Notes under the pieces: generated by a model | Seen by the model: only the letters and a program-made list of their open reading frames with translations | Told to the model about the DNA's origin: nothing | The model's database searches: none | Translations under genes and position numbers: made by a program | Part shown: piece after piece, positions 49,683-59,300 of the stretch | How the letters are laid out: each line of letters opens with the position of its first letter | Numbering within the stretch: the first letter of the stretch is position 1 | Assembly (NCBI GenBank): GCA_035544955.1 | Contig: DASZZN010000018.1 | Coordinates: 1-64,000 of the forward strand | From: Candidatus Dormiibacterota bacterium | Lineage (GTDB): Bacteria > Chloroflexota > Dormibacteria > CF-121 | DNA: 64,000 bases | Direction of reading: 5' to 3'

Positions 49683-50465
49683 ATGGGGGAGGAATCCGGA
49701 GAGCGGCGAACCGGAGGGATCGTCCGGCGTGGCGTGCAGCGGGAGAACGAGGACCGCAAGCTGCTGGAGCGGCCCGAGGGCGCTCCGGAATTCCTCGAAA
49801 GTGACCCCTGGCGGGTGCTGCGGATCCAGGCCGAATTCGTTGCGGGCTTCGATGCGCTGGCCACGCTCGGTCCAGCCGTCACCTTCTTCGGTTCGGCGCG
49901 CGTCCGCCCGCCCGACCCGATGTATGATGCCGCCCGCGCACTGGCGGCTGAGCTCGCCCGCCGGGGCTTTGCCGTCATCACTGGAGGCGGCCCGGGCACC
50001 ATGGAAGCCGCCAACAAGGGCGCTCGTGAAGGTGGCGGGCTGTCGGTTGGCCTGAACATCGAGCTGCCCTTCGAGCAGGGCCTCAACGAGTACGTCAACC
50101 TGGGGATCGAATTTCACTACTTCTTCGTGCGCAAGACGATGTTCGTCAAGTACGCGGAGGCCTTCGTCATCTTCCCGGGCGGCTTCGGCACGATGGATGA
50201 GCTGTTCGAGGCATTGACCTTGATTCAAACCGGAAAGATCGTGCACTTCCCGGTGATCATGTTCGGCTCCGACTACTGGGCCGGGCTGCAGCAGTGGATC
50301 CGCGATCGCGTCCTGGCAGAAGGCAAGATCTCGCGCGAGGATCTGGACCTCATGGTCGTCACCGACGACATCCAGCACGCCGCCGACATCGTGCAGCAGT
50401 TCTACCAGCGGAAGGTGCTCGAGGCCCAGCCACGAGCCGAACCGAAGAAGAGCGACGCTCAGTGA
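49683..50465 (+). CDS. LOG family protein (TIGR00730 type)
   Basis: A 260-residue Rossmann-like protein of the lysine-decarboxylase-like LOG family. The family motifs are intact: VITGGGPGTMEAANKGAREG and FVIFPGGFGTMDELFEALTL (PGGxGTxxE). LOG enzymes release nucleobase from nucleoside 5'-monophosphates; in plants and mycobacteria they activate cytokinins. The first 45 residues are a charged extension. It overlaps the phospholipase D-like gene by four bases (GTGA). Confidence 0.9.
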   Translation: MGEESGERRTGGIVRRGVQRENEDRKLLERPEGAPEFLESDPWRVLRIQAEFVAGFDALATLGPAVTFFGSARVRPPDPMYDAARALAAELARRGFAVITGGGPGTMEAANKGAREGGGLSVGLNIELPFEQGLNEYVNLGIEFHYFFVRKTMFVKYAEAFVIFPGGFGTMDELFEALTLIQTGKIVHFPVIMFGSDYWAGLQQWIRDRVLAEGKISREDLDLMVVTDDIQHAADIVQQFYQRKVLEAQPRAEPKKSDAQ

Positions 50466-51544
50466 CGGCCTCGATCGAGGTGACGTTTCTCCAGGACGGC
50501 GCACAGCCGGCCGACAAAGTCGCAGGAGAACTCGCCGACTTCATCGGCGCCGCGCAGCGCAGTCTCGACATCGCCATCTACGACCTGAACGTGACGGGTG
50601 GCCCGGCGGACCAGGTGCGCACCGCTATCAAGGCCGCCGCCGGCCGCAACGTGGCGGTCCGGCTGCTCTATAACGTCGATTTCCCCAACCCGATCCCGGT
50701 GCCGCCGCCCTCGCAGTCCGACACGGCCTTCATCGCCAGCCTCGGTGTGCCGACAAAGCCTGTCTCAGGGGTTCCCGACCTGATGCACCACAAATACATC
50801 GTGCGCGATGGCGCGACCGATGCGGCAACGGTCTGGACCGGCTCGATGAACTGGACGAACGATTCCTGGACGCGAGAGGAGAACGTGATCCTCAAGATCC
50901 CGTCCGCGGCATTGGCGGCCGAGTACGCGAAGAACTTCGGCGAGCTCTGGGAAACGGTTCGGGTCGAAGGAAGCGGGAAGTACGATCTCGCCGGCGTCCC
51001 CGTTACCTACCAGGACAGTCCCGTCAAGGCACACGTCTTCTTTGCGCCAGGCCGCGGACGCCAGATGGCACACGTGATCGCCGACCGAATTGCACATGCT
51101 CGGCGCCGCATCCGCGTTTGCTCGCCGGTCATCACCGCCGGGGTGGTGCTGGGGACGCTGGGCGACCTAACGCACACCGCGCATCCCGAGTTCAAGGGCG
51201 TCTACGACCGCACGCAGATGGCCGAAGTGCTCGGCCAGTGGCGCGTCGACCCGCACGCGGGCTGGAAGGGGCCGGCCTTCCAGGCGGTGAGCACCGCGCT
51301 GCCGTTCGCATCTAAGGTCACCACGCCCTACACGCCGACCAGCGTCCATGACTTCATGCACGCCAAGATCACCGTGGTCGACAACACGGTCTTCACCGGC
51401 AGCTACAACCTGTCGCACGCCGGCGAGGACAACGCGGAAAATCTACTGGCGCTCGATAGCGCGCCACTGGCGGACCGCTTCGTCGAATTCGTGGACGCGG
51501 TCTTTGCGCGTTACGCGCAGACCCCGGCCGCTGCGCCACAATAG
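50462..51544 (+). CDS. Phospholipase D-like domain protein
   Basis: A 360-residue protein with two HKD half-sites: LMHHKYIVRDG with WTGSMNWTNDSW, and DFMHAKITVVDNTVFTGSYN with NLSHAGEDNAEN. Both H-x-K-x4-D motifs are complete, so a phosphatidyl transfer or nuclease-type phosphodiesterase reaction is possible. No signal peptide is seen, which argues for a cytoplasmic substrate. The start is GTG at 50462 overlapping the LOG stop. A minus-strand frame over the same region has no family features. Confidence 0.87.
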   Translation: MTASIEVTFLQDGAQPADKVAGELADFIGAAQRSLDIAIYDLNVTGGPADQVRTAIKAAAGRNVAVRLLYNVDFPNPIPVPPPSQSDTAFIASLGVPTKPVSGVPDLMHHKYIVRDGATDAATVWTGSMNWTNDSWTREENVILKIPSAALAAEYAKNFGELWETVRVEGSGKYDLAGVPVTYQDSPVKAHVFFAPGRGRQMAHVIADRIAHARRRIRVCSPVITAGVVLGTLGDLTHTAHPEFKGVYDRTQMAEVLGQWRVDPHAGWKGPAFQAVSTALPFASKVTTPYTPTSVHDFMHAKITVVDNTVFTGSYNLSHAGEDNAENLLALDSAPLADRFVEFVDAVFARYAQTPAAAPQ

Positions 51545-51549
51545 GGGTC

Positions 51550-52266
51550 ATGCGGCGGCGTCATCGCGCAGCCCTGGCCGTCGGGTCGCTGCTGTCGTTG
51601 GCCGCCCTCCTGGCACCGCTCAGCCAGCTTCCCCAAGAGCGCCTCAGCCTCCACATGCTCGAGGAAATGCTCGTGCTGGCTGTGGTCATCCCGCTGCTCG
51701 CCTACGGGGTCAGCCCGCTTCTGGCGGGGCGGGCCGCGTCCCGGATCCACCCGGTCGCCGGCATCGTGGCCCTCAACGTGGTGCTCTTCGGATCACAGCT
51801 ACCCGCCGTCGTCGACCTCGCCAGCAAAGATCCGGGCTTTCGCGAGGCGATGCAGGCGGGCTTCATGATGGGGGCCTTCCTTTTTTGGTGGCCCGTCGTG
51901 CGGCGCGACGGGCTGAGCCCGATGGCCAAAATCGGATATCTGATGGTGGCCGGCGTGCCGCCAACGATCCCTGGCATCACGCTGGCGCTCTCCCACCACC
52001 TCTTCTATCAGGCCTATCGTTCGATCGATGACCAGCAGCTAGCCGGCCTGCTGTTGTTTGGCACCGCGAAGTTTGCGCTGGTCGCCGGGACCTTCGTCGT
52101 CCTCTGGCGGATCCTCACGCCACAGCCCGAGCCACCGGATCGCGACGACCGGCCATCGCCTGCCGGCGATCTTCCGCCCTCGGCACCGGCCTGGTTGTGG
52201 CGGCTCGAGGAAGAACTGCCGGCGGAGGCAGGCCGTCCGCGCCGCCCGGTTCCCGCCGGGCGCTAA
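51550..52266 (+). CDS. CtaG-like (caa3-type) cytochrome oxidase assembly membrane protein
   Basis: A 238-residue protein with about six membrane segments, starting six bases after the phospholipase D-like stop. Seen: RLSLHMLEEMLVLAVVIPLL, which resembles the conserved histidine-containing helix of caa3_CtaG proteins, and LALSHHLFYQAYRSIDDQQ with LAGLLLFGTAKFALVAGTFV in the second half. Members help insert copper or assemble cytochrome oxidase, though many lack direct evidence. The C-terminal 45 residues are a polar Pro-rich tail. No oxidase genes lie nearby. Confidence 0.75.
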   Translation: MRRRHRAALAVGSLLSLAALLAPLSQLPQERLSLHMLEEMLVLAVVIPLLAYGVSPLLAGRAASRIHPVAGIVALNVVLFGSQLPAVVDLASKDPGFREAMQAGFMMGAFLFWWPVVRRDGLSPMAKIGYLMVAGVPPTIPGITLALSHHLFYQAYRSIDDQQLAGLLLFGTAKFALVAGTFVVLWRILTPQPEPPDRDDRPSPAGDLPPSAPAWLWRLEEELPAEAGRPRRPVPAGR

Positions 52267-52350
52267 CGCGCGGTCCTCAATCTAATTCTCACGCAACCGT
52301 TACAACGGCCTCAGCGGTAGTTCCGGTAGTCGCTCGTTGTACGCGACGCC

Positions 52351-52656
52351 ATGATTCAGCCGTCCGCCCCCGTCCCAAATCCTTATGCTTCCGCTCCCAC
52401 GCCGGTGGGTAGTGGGAAAGCGATCTGGTCGCTGTGCCTTGGACTGTTTGGCTTGCTGGCCTGGCTTCTGCCGATCATCGGCTTGCCGACGACCATCACC
52501 GGTTTGGTGCTCGGCATCAAGAGCGTCAACGGGCCGCGGAAGGGCATGGCCACCGCAGGGATCGTCCTCTGCATCATCGGCCTGGTGCTCTCCACCGGCA
52601 ACGCGGCCCTCGGTGCCTACCTGGGCGCCACCGGCCAGCTGCATTATTTTCAGTAA
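52351..52656 (+). CDS. DUF4190 small membrane protein
   Basis: A 101-residue protein: a Pro-rich N-terminal tail of about 20 residues, then two hydrophobic segments, IWSLCLGLFGLLAWLLPIIG and MATAGIVLCIIGLVLSTGNA, joined by LVLGIKSVNGPRKG. This is the DUF4190 pattern (two helices and a G-x-K/R loop). The function is unknown. It ends four bases before the convergent SCO1664-family gene. Confidence 0.78.
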   Translation: MIQPSAPVPNPYASAPTPVGSGKAIWSLCLGLFGLLAWLLPIIGLPTTITGLVLGIKSVNGPRKGMATAGIVLCIIGLVLSTGNAALGAYLGATGQLHYFQ

Positions 52657-52660
52657 GGCA

Positions 52661-53401
52661 TCAGATCAGCGGCCAGGGGTAGGCCCAGCGCGAGGTGGGC
52701 TCGGGGTACCGTCCCTCCTCGGCGAAGCGGCGCGCGCGCTGGGTCAGCGCACGCATCTCCGCGGGCGAGATCAGTTGCTCGAGGGTGCGAACCCAGCCGT
52801 CGCCGGCGGCTAGCTCACCCGCGAGCTTGCGGGCATCATGACGGAGGTTTTCGGCCACCTCTTCGCCCGCGAATTCCCAGATTACGGTCCGCAGCTTGGG
52901 GAGCGCATGAAAGGTGAGGCCGTTATCGACGCCCCAGATGTGGCCGTCGCCTTCGAGCAGGCAGTGGCCGCTTTTCCGATCCGCGTTGTTGACGATCACG
53001 TCGAAGGCAGCGAGCCTGCGGAAATCGCTGGATCGCGCCGGCATGAGTGAGAAATAATGCTCGCGCAGGTCGGCGACGATGAACTGTTGGAGGGAGCCGG
53101 GGCCGAGGGGACCGTCGTCACGATAGACCGTAAAGGGTACGACCTGCCAGTTGAGCGCGGCGCTGACCAGGTAGGCGGCTACCTCGCGCTTCCCGAGCGT
53201 TCCGTCCGGGAAATCGTCAAGCGGCGTCTCGCCCGGTGCCGGCTTGTAGATCGCGAGCGTTTCGGCGCCCGCCTCCCCCCGAACGTGTGCCAGGTAAGTG
53301 TAATTGGAGCAGTCCGGCATCAGCGCCCGCGCCCTGATCTGGCCCTCGCGCAGCAAGCGCTGCTGCGCCTCGCCATCCGGCAACCGCGCGGCGCGCGCCA
53401 T
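52661..53401 (-). CDS. SCO1664-family protein (PI3/4-kinase-like fold)
   Basis: A 246-residue protein. Seen: EGQIRARALMPDCSNYTYLA, LAIYKPAPGETPLDDFPDGT, AFDVIVNNADRKSGHCLL with the kinase-like N-x3-D, and VDNGLTFHALPKLRTVIWEF with the metal-site D-N-G. These match the SCO1664 family, related to phosphatidylinositol kinase-like folds, usually found with DUF3090 as here. The start at ATG 53401 follows the DUF3090 stop by two bases; an earlier frame start inside that gene is rejected. The substrate is unknown. Confidence 0.85.
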   Translation of the reverse strand: MARAARLPDGEAQQRLLREGQIRARALMPDCSNYTYLAHVRGEAGAETLAIYKPAPGETPLDDFPDGTLGKREVAAYLVSAALNWQVVPFTVYRDDGPLGPGSLQQFIVADLREHYFSLMPARSSDFRRLAAFDVIVNNADRKSGHCLLEGDGHIWGVDNGLTFHALPKLRTVIWEFAGEEVAENLRHDARKLAGELAAGDGWVRTLEQLISPAEMRALTQRARRFAEEGRYPEPTSRWAYPWPLI

Positions 53402-53403
53402 GA

Positions 53404-53898
53404 TCAATGATGTCCGTTGAGCCGCGGACAAATGCCGCCGTCGTGGTCGATGGGGCCACCGCACATGGGGCAGGGCGGGCGGCCGGCGCTGATGATGACG
53501 GCGGCATGGGCGGCAAGGGCCTGCATCTGGGCGAGGCTCGCCTGGAAATGACCGGTGGCCGGCTCATCCCCTTCATCCACCAGCTCGACCAGCGAGACTT
53601 CGAACGCCTTCTCGTCCTGGCTGTAAGTGAGCGTCATAAAGCCGACTCGCCACCGGGGAGTGACCGGCTGCTCGAGCGCCATGTCGGGCAGACGGCCGGC
53701 GGGCGGCACTGGCACGCGCGAGAAGACTTCCTGCAGCCGCTCGGTGAGCGCGCGCAACTGGTCCTTCTCGAGCGCCAGGCTCACCAGTTGGGCACCGGCG
53801 CGAAGCTGGAGGTAGAACTCGCGCTTGCCGGGCTCACCGACCGCCCCGGCCGTCACGCGCGCGACCTCTTGGTAGTCAAAGCTTTCCGACGCCATCAC
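53404..53898 (-). CDS. DUF3090 family protein
   Basis: A 164-residue protein with the DUF3090 core, EPGKREFYLQLRAGAQLVSL and LEKDQLRALTERLQEVF, then the helix FQASLAQMQALAAHAAVIIS. The C-terminus is a small zinc-binding site, RPPCPMCGGPIDHDGGICPR with NGHH. DUF3090 and SCO1664 genes form a conserved pair in actinobacteria and Chloroflexi, often with a phosphoglycerate mutase-like gene that is not present here. The biochemical role is unknown. GTG at 53898 or ATG at 53895 starts it. Confidence 0.87.
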   Translation of the reverse strand: MMASESFDYQEVARVTAGAVGEPGKREFYLQLRAGAQLVSLALEKDQLRALTERLQEVFSRVPVPPAGRLPDMALEQPVTPRWRVGFMTLTYSQDEKAFEVSLVELVDEGDEPATGHFQASLAQMQALAAHAAVIISAGRPPCPMCGGPIDHDGGICPRLNGHH

Positions 53899-53902
53899 GT
53901 TT

Positions 53903-53908
53903 TATTCT
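53903..53908 (+). promoter_or_regulatory. -10-like TATTCT, leaderless promoter
   Basis: TATTCT begins 15 bases before the GTG at 53918 in a 19-base divergent gap. The gap is so short that the promoter of the divergent DUF3090 gene must lie within or beyond the neighbouring coding sequence. Confidence 0.4.
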
Positions 53909-53917
53909 CGCAGTGGG

Positions 53918-54445
53918 GTGCCCTTGAGGTTGTTCGGGCGATCGCGAATCCGCCTGCCAGATCTCGTCACGGTCTTGGTCGCGCACCAGCCTGGCGGCAC
54001 GCTTGAGGCCGAATTCATCGGCGAAGGCAGCCTGCCGCCGGACTCGCGTGGCTATGCAGACATGGATACACTCGTGGGCGCCGTCGAGCGCGCCGTTCTC
54101 GACCTCTACCGGTCCTCTCCCACGGAAACGCCGGTGCCGATGGGATTCCAGTACGCCTGGTATCCATGGGGCGAGGATAAGAAAGCTCTGAAGATGCCGG
54201 ACGGGCCGAGGGAATTCCTCGTATTCGAGATTCGGCAGTCGACCGGCGGCTACGAAGTGTGGCTGCCCACGGAACCAACGATCTCGACGGCGAGTCCGCG
54301 CCTCGCCGATCTGCCGTCATTGATCGCCGACAAGACCGTTGAGCTGTGGCCGACATTGGTCGGGCGAGCGATCCCGGGGATGCTTCATTGGAACCGGGAA
54401 CTGACCGCCGTTGGTTTCCGCGATCTTCCGATCCCCGGGACTTGA
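53918..54445 (+). CDS. Protein of unknown function
   Basis: A 175-residue soluble protein that I do not recognise. It opens with a basic LRLFGRSRIRLPDLVTVLVA and contains FQYAWYPWGEDKKALKM, EFLVFEIRQSTGGYEVWLPT and a closing MLHWNRELTAVGF, a mix of beta strands and short helices with many aromatic residues. There are no cysteines, membrane segments or catalytic motifs. It is divergent from the DUF3090 pair, separated by 19 bases, so shared control is possible. Confidence 0.6.
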   Translation: MPLRLFGRSRIRLPDLVTVLVAHQPGGTLEAEFIGEGSLPPDSRGYADMDTLVGAVERAVLDLYRSSPTETPVPMGFQYAWYPWGEDKKALKMPDGPREFLVFEIRQSTGGYEVWLPTEPTISTASPRLADLPSLIADKTVELWPTLVGRAIPGMLHWNRELTAVGFRDLPIPGT

Positions 54446-54478
54446 TAGGTAGCCCCTGAGCCCAGTTGGCAAGAAAAT

Positions 54479-54503
54479 GCGGGCCGCTGGGGAAGCGGCC
54501 CGC
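54479..54503 (-). terminator. Strong hairpin, possible minus-strand terminator
   Basis: GCGGGCCGCT (54479-54488) pairs with AGCGGCCCGC (54494-54503) across GGGGA. Read on the minus strand it is followed by ATTTTCTT, terminator-like, although no minus-strand gene ends nearby. On the plus strand only a short AT stretch follows. Confidence 0.45.
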
Positions 54504-54522
54504 TAAAGAGGGGGAGGGAGCG

Positions 54523-54591
54523 ATGTTGCACCGATATCTGTACCCAATCCGTGGGCGGCATAACGCCAGCAGGCATCGGGTGAAGACCTGA
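54523..54591 (+). CDS. Possible 22-residue peptide with a strong ribosome site
   Basis: GGAGGGAG ends two bases before ATG at 54523, which opens MLHRYLYPIRGRHNASRHRV then KT. It is very basic (seven Arg/Lys, four His), has no membrane helix, and lies between the hairpin at 54479 and the sensor kinase start at 54662. It might be a leader peptide or a small regulator. Chance cannot be excluded. Confidence 0.3.
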   Translation: MLHRYLYPIRGRHNASRHRVKT

Positions 54592-54661
54592 ATGCGCCAG
54601 GGCATCAACTGATCGCAAATCCCGGCCGGAAACGGCCTCGAGCCGGTGCCTAAAATGAGCT

Positions 54662-55684
54662 GTGAGACCCTCGTTGGACCCACGGTGGTGGCACCGAAAC
54701 CTCACCACCTTCCAGAAGGTCGTGGTGGCGAACAGCGTGATCATCGCCGCCGGTGCCGTGAGTGGTCCGCTGATCACCCTGAATTTCTCGGGACGCTCGC
54801 GGCTGCCCTTCCTGCTGGGTCTGCTCGCGATCGGCCTCGCCGCGATCCTGGTGGCCAATTTCCTGATCCTGCGACTGGCGTTCAAGCCGATTCGGGAGTT
54901 GGAGTCCACCATGAGTGCCGTGCAGCCGGGGCTCGAGGAGCCGCGCGTCCACGCCAACTTCTCCGACCCCGACCTGCGGCGGATCGCGAACGTCTTCAAC
55001 TCCATGCTCGATCGCCTCGAGCACGAACGCCACCTCAGCGCGCAACGCGTCCTGCAAGCACAGGAGCGAGAGCGGCAGCGGGTTGCGCGCGAGCTGCACG
55101 ACCAGACCGGCCAGGCCTTGACCCACGAGATCATCAGTCTCGACCTGTTGCTGGAACGCACCGGCGACGCCAAGGCCCGCCAGCAGCTCGAAGCCGTTAA
55201 GCGGACCCTGGAGGAAACGCTGGAGGAAGTGCACCGCATGTCCCAGGACCTGCGACCGTCGGTGCTGGACGATCTCGGCTTGGTGCCGGCGTTGCGCACC
55301 CTGGCGAAGCAGCCCTCCGGCTCGGAGGTTTCACTTCATGTCGATGGGCTGCGCGACCGCCTGCCGCCGCCCATCGAGACGGCGCTCTACCGGATTGCGC
55401 AGGAAGCCCTGACCAACGCGAACAAGTACGCGAAGGCGTCGCACGTCAACATCGACCTGGGTTCCTTCGACGGCCACATTCGGCTCCGCGTCCGCGACGA
55501 CGGCGTCGGTTTCGATCCGCAAAGCATCCCCGAGCGAGAAGAGCCCGGTCGCGCGGGGCTGGGCATCTTCGGAATGCGGGAACGCGCCACGCTGCTGCGC
55601 GGCACGTTGGAAATCCACTCGGCGCCGCAGAAGGGCACGGAGGTCGTCGCCCAACTACCACTGGAGAATCGCCATGCAGGTTGA
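54662..55684 (+). CDS. NarL-type sensor histidine kinase
   Basis: A 340-residue kinase starting with GTG at 54662. Two membrane helices (about 20-38 and 47-68) leave almost no outer domain. A HAMP-like linker follows (RLAFKPIRELESTMSAVQPG, to about 120), then HisKA_3 with the phosphorylated His in ERQRVARELHDQTGQALTHE and QDLRPSVLDDLGLVPALRTL, and a HATPase with IAQEALTNANKYAKASHVNI and RDDGVGFDPQSI, then GRAGLGIFGMRERATLLRG. It should respond to a membrane or intramembrane signal. Its stop overlaps the response regulator gene by 11 bases. Confidence 0.93.
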   Translation: MRPSLDPRWWHRNLTTFQKVVVANSVIIAAGAVSGPLITLNFSGRSRLPFLLGLLAIGLAAILVANFLILRLAFKPIRELESTMSAVQPGLEEPRVHANFSDPDLRRIANVFNSMLDRLEHERHLSAQRVLQAQERERQRVARELHDQTGQALTHEIISLDLLLERTGDAKARQQLEAVKRTLEETLEEVHRMSQDLRPSVLDDLGLVPALRTLAKQPSGSEVSLHVDGLRDRLPPPIETALYRIAQEALTNANKYAKASHVNIDLGSFDGHIRLRVRDDGVGFDPQSIPEREEPGRAGLGIFGMRERATLLRGTLEIHSAPQKGTEVVAQLPLENRHAG

Positions 55685-56336
55685 ACGCCGGCCGATCCGC
55701 GTGATGCTCGTCGAGGACCACAACCTGGTTCGCGCCGGGATCCGCGCCGTGATCGACGGTCAGAGTGACATTCAGGTGATCGCGGAGGCCACCGAGGGGC
55801 GCGAGGCGATCCGGCTGGCGCGGGCCAACTGCCCCGACGTGGCAGTTGTCGATGTGGCCATGCCGGGCATGTCGGGGATCGAGGTGACGCGTGACATTCG
55901 GCGCCTCTGCCCGCAGACGCAGGTACTGATCCTGACCGCGCACGATAACGAGGAATATTTTTTTCAGACGCTCAAGGCAGGTGCGGTGGGTTACGTGCTC
56001 AAAAAGGCTGCCGCCTCAGATCTGATCGCCGCCATCGAGGCGGCCAGCAAGGGGGAGCCGTATCTCTATCCATCGGTGGCACGGCTGCTCGTTTCCGATT
56101 ATCTGCAGCGCGCGCCGGACCGGGAGACTTTCGAGCCGCTCAGCGATCGCGAGCGCGAAGTGCTACGGCTGGTGGCGGAAGGCAAGACGAACCGGCAGAT
56201 CGCGGACGGTCTCTTCCTCAGCATCAAAACGGTGCAGACGCATCGCGATCACATCATGAAAAAGCTGCACATGCACGACCGCACCGAGCTGGTCAAGTAC
56301 GCCATCCGAAAGGGCCTGATCGAGGCCGATAGCTAG
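55674..56336 (+). CDS. NarL/LuxR-type response regulator
   Basis: A 220-residue response regulator. Receiver: RVMLVEDHNLVRAGIRAVID, phosphorylation Asp in VAVVDVAMPGMSGIEV, Lys in VGYVLKKAAASDLIAA. DNA-binding GerE domain: LSDREREVLRLVAEGKTNRQ, ADGLFLSIKTVQTHRDHIMK, KLHMHDRTELVKYAIRKG. It is the partner of the kinase encoded just before. The RND pump gene is convergent and shares its stop in CTAG, so the pump is not in the same operon, although it could be a target. Confidence 0.94.
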   Translation: MQVERRPIRVMLVEDHNLVRAGIRAVIDGQSDIQVIAEATEGREAIRLARANCPDVAVVDVAMPGMSGIEVTRDIRRLCPQTQVLILTAHDNEEYFFQTLKAGAVGYVLKKAAASDLIAAIEAASKGEPYLYPSVARLLVSDYLQRAPDRETFEPLSDREREVLRLVAEGKTNRQIADGLFLSIKTVQTHRDHIMKKLHMHDRTELVKYAIRKGLIEADS

Positions 56337-59300
56337 GCGATTCGGCCGCTGGGCGGCTCGACATCGAGGTCACGGATGGCGGCGATCGCTCCGACGCGCC
56401 CGCGCCGAGCAATCAGGCTGTACACCACCGGCACGACGACCAGGGTGAAGACGGTGGAGGTGATCAGGCCGCCAACGACCACGACGGCCAGCGACTGAGA
56501 AATCAGTCCACCACCGCCGCTGGTGCTCAGGCCGACGGCCACCGGGAGCAAGGCGACCACCGTGGCGACCGCGGTCATCAGGATCGGCCGCAGGCGGGTG
56601 GCCCCCGCAAGCAGCAAGGCGTCGTGCGTCGGCTGTGTTTCTCGGGCGCGCTCGGCGAAGTCGATCAAGAGGATGGCGTTGCTGACAACGATGCCGAAGA
56701 CCATCAGCACCCCGAGCAGCGCGGGTAAGCCGAGCGCGCTGCGCGTGACGAGGAGGGCCGCGATGCCCCCGATCAGGGCCAGCGGCATGCTCACCAGAAT
56801 CACGAACGGCGTGACGACCGACCTGAAGAAGATGACCAGGATGATGAAGACGATGGCGACGGCGATGCCTATCGCCTCGAACATCGACTGGAACGACTGG
56901 TTGATCTCTTCGCTCGTCCCTCCGGTGTCGAGCTTGACCCCGGCCGGAAGCGGCACCAGCTGAACCAATGCCGTCGCCCGCTGCGAGATGCCGCTCGTGT
57001 CGGTGCCGTTGATGACGGCGCTGACCGCGACCAGCCGCGTCCCATCACGCCGGTTGATCGAGTCCGGCGCCGTCTGGTTCGTGATGGTGGCGACATCCTT
57101 AAGGGCCGTTCCTGGTCCGACCGGCAGGCCGCCCAGACGATCGATGGTCACCGCCGCGGGATCCATCCGGAGGCTCACCGGCGGCCCGTTCCCGCCGAGG
57201 TTGCCTAGCGGCACGGCCGACAGAGCCTGTGAGACGAGCTGCGCGACCAGTCGCGGGCTGAGCCCGTGGGCCGACGCCTTCGCCGGATCGACGTCGACGG
57301 TGAGCTGTGGCTTGACCGCCGACAGGTCAGACTGGATGTTGCTCACCTCGGAGTCCTGCTGCAACTTGGCCAGGATCAGGTCGGACGCCTGGCGGAGGGC
57401 CTGGTCGTCCTGCCCGCTCGCTCGTGCCTCGAAGCGGTTCGAGCTCGGGCCGAACGACGCGATCGCCAGTTGCGCGTTGCCAATCCCATAAAGCGTGTCG
57501 AGCGTCTGCTGCAGTCGGTTGACGACTGCGCCCGACTGGCGCTTATCCTTGGTCAGCAGCAGCAGCCGCGCGTGGTTCGTCGAGAAGCCGGCGGAATAGC
57601 CGCCGTAGTCGCTACTGGCGACGGTGACCTGCACGAGCTTCACACCGGGGTCGGCCATGGCCGCCTGCTCGAACGACTTCATCTGTTCGACAGTCTGCTC
57701 GCTGGTCGTTCCAGGCGGCAGAGCAACCGTGCCCTGCAGCTGGTCGGTGCTGCCGAAGTCGAAAAAGTTCTTGGCCACGAGCGGCGAGGCGACCACGCCA
57801 ACGGCCAGTGCAAAGAGCAGGGTCGCGGCGACCACCACGACGGTCTTCGTCAACCGGGAGGAGAGCGCCCACCCCAGCAGTGGCTCGTAGACCCGGTGGG
57901 ACCAGTCCCGCCGGCCTGGCGCGAGCGCCGCCCGCCGCTGCAGCAAGAAGCTCACCAGCACCGGGATCAGCGTCAGAGCGACGAGCAGGGAGGCCAGCAG
58001 AGAGATCGTGACCGTAATCGAGAAGGGCAAGAAGAATTTGCTGATGATTCCGCCGACGAGGGCGATGGGAAGGAAGACGGCGACGGTGGTCAGCGTGCTC
58101 GAGATGACCGCCTTGGAGACCTCGCTCGCGCCGTTCAACGCCGCCAATCGAGGCGGCTCGCCCTTCTGCAGATGGCGATAGCTGTTCTCGAGAACGACGA
58201 TGGCATCGTCGATGATCCGTCCGACGGCAATCGTCAGGCCCGCCAGCGTCAGGATATTGAGCGAGAAGCCGCCCACAGCCGTCCCGAGCAGCGCCACCAG
58301 AACGCTGGTCGGCAGTGAAACAGCCGTCACAAGCGTCGCCCGGATGCTGCGCAGGAAGAAGAAGATGGCGAGGATCGCGAAAAGCGCGCCCAGCAATCCC
58401 TCGAGCAGGAGATCGTTGAGGGATGCGCGGATCCCGGTCGCGGTGTCCTCGATCAGCGACAGCCGGTCGCTCGGGTCGAGGTGCAGGGCTGCCACCCGCG
58501 AATGGACGTCGTTCGACAGACTGATCGCATTCCCGTTCGGGTCGCGAATCACCTGGATGCTGAGGGAGGGCAGTCCATCCGTCCGCGTAATGCCATTCAC
58601 CGGCGCCGGCCCCTCCTGCACGGAGGCGACCGCTCCCAGTGTCACGATCGACGGGGAGGCGGATCTGGCGCTCGGCGCAGCCGTGCCCACGGGGAGCGCT
58701 CGAAGATCGGCCGCGGTGTGCACCGTACTAACAACCTCGACAGGCAGCACGCGGCTGCCGCCCAGCGACTCGCCCGCCGGCACGTCGACCTGCGCGGCCT
58801 CCAAGGCCTGGGCCACCTGGAACGGTGCGAGTCCGTTGGCGGCGAGCTTCACCTGGTCGAGCGTGATGGCGATCGCGTTCTGCTCGCCTCCCACCACCTT
58901 CACCTGTGCGGCGCCCTGCGCCCCCTGAAGGGCGGGCGCAATCACTGTTTGTGCCTCGTGCGTCGCTCGGCTCAGGTTGCCATCGGCCGCTGCCAGCGAG
59001 TAGATGATGCTGGGAGCCGCGCTAAAGGAGAACGTTTGCACCAGCGGCTTGCCCACTCCGGCCGGGAGCTGCACCTGGCTCAGCCGCTGATTGACCGCAT
59101 CGAGGTCGTCCTTGGTGTTCGAATCCACGTTGAACTGCACTACGACCTCGGAGAAACCCTGGCTCGACGATGCGAAGACGTGCTGCGCCTGCGGCAACCC
59201 GTTCAGCGCACCGGAGAGCGGAACACTGATATCTCGGTCGATCACCGCCGGATTTGCACCCGGGTCGCTGGTCACGATGAAGACGCTGGGGAAATCGACC

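Noticed and set aside
49644-50504. N-terminal extension of the DUF4118 kinase frame to 671 residues
   Set aside because: The extension is antisense to the LOG gene and has no family features; GTG at 49643 gives a normal N-terminus.
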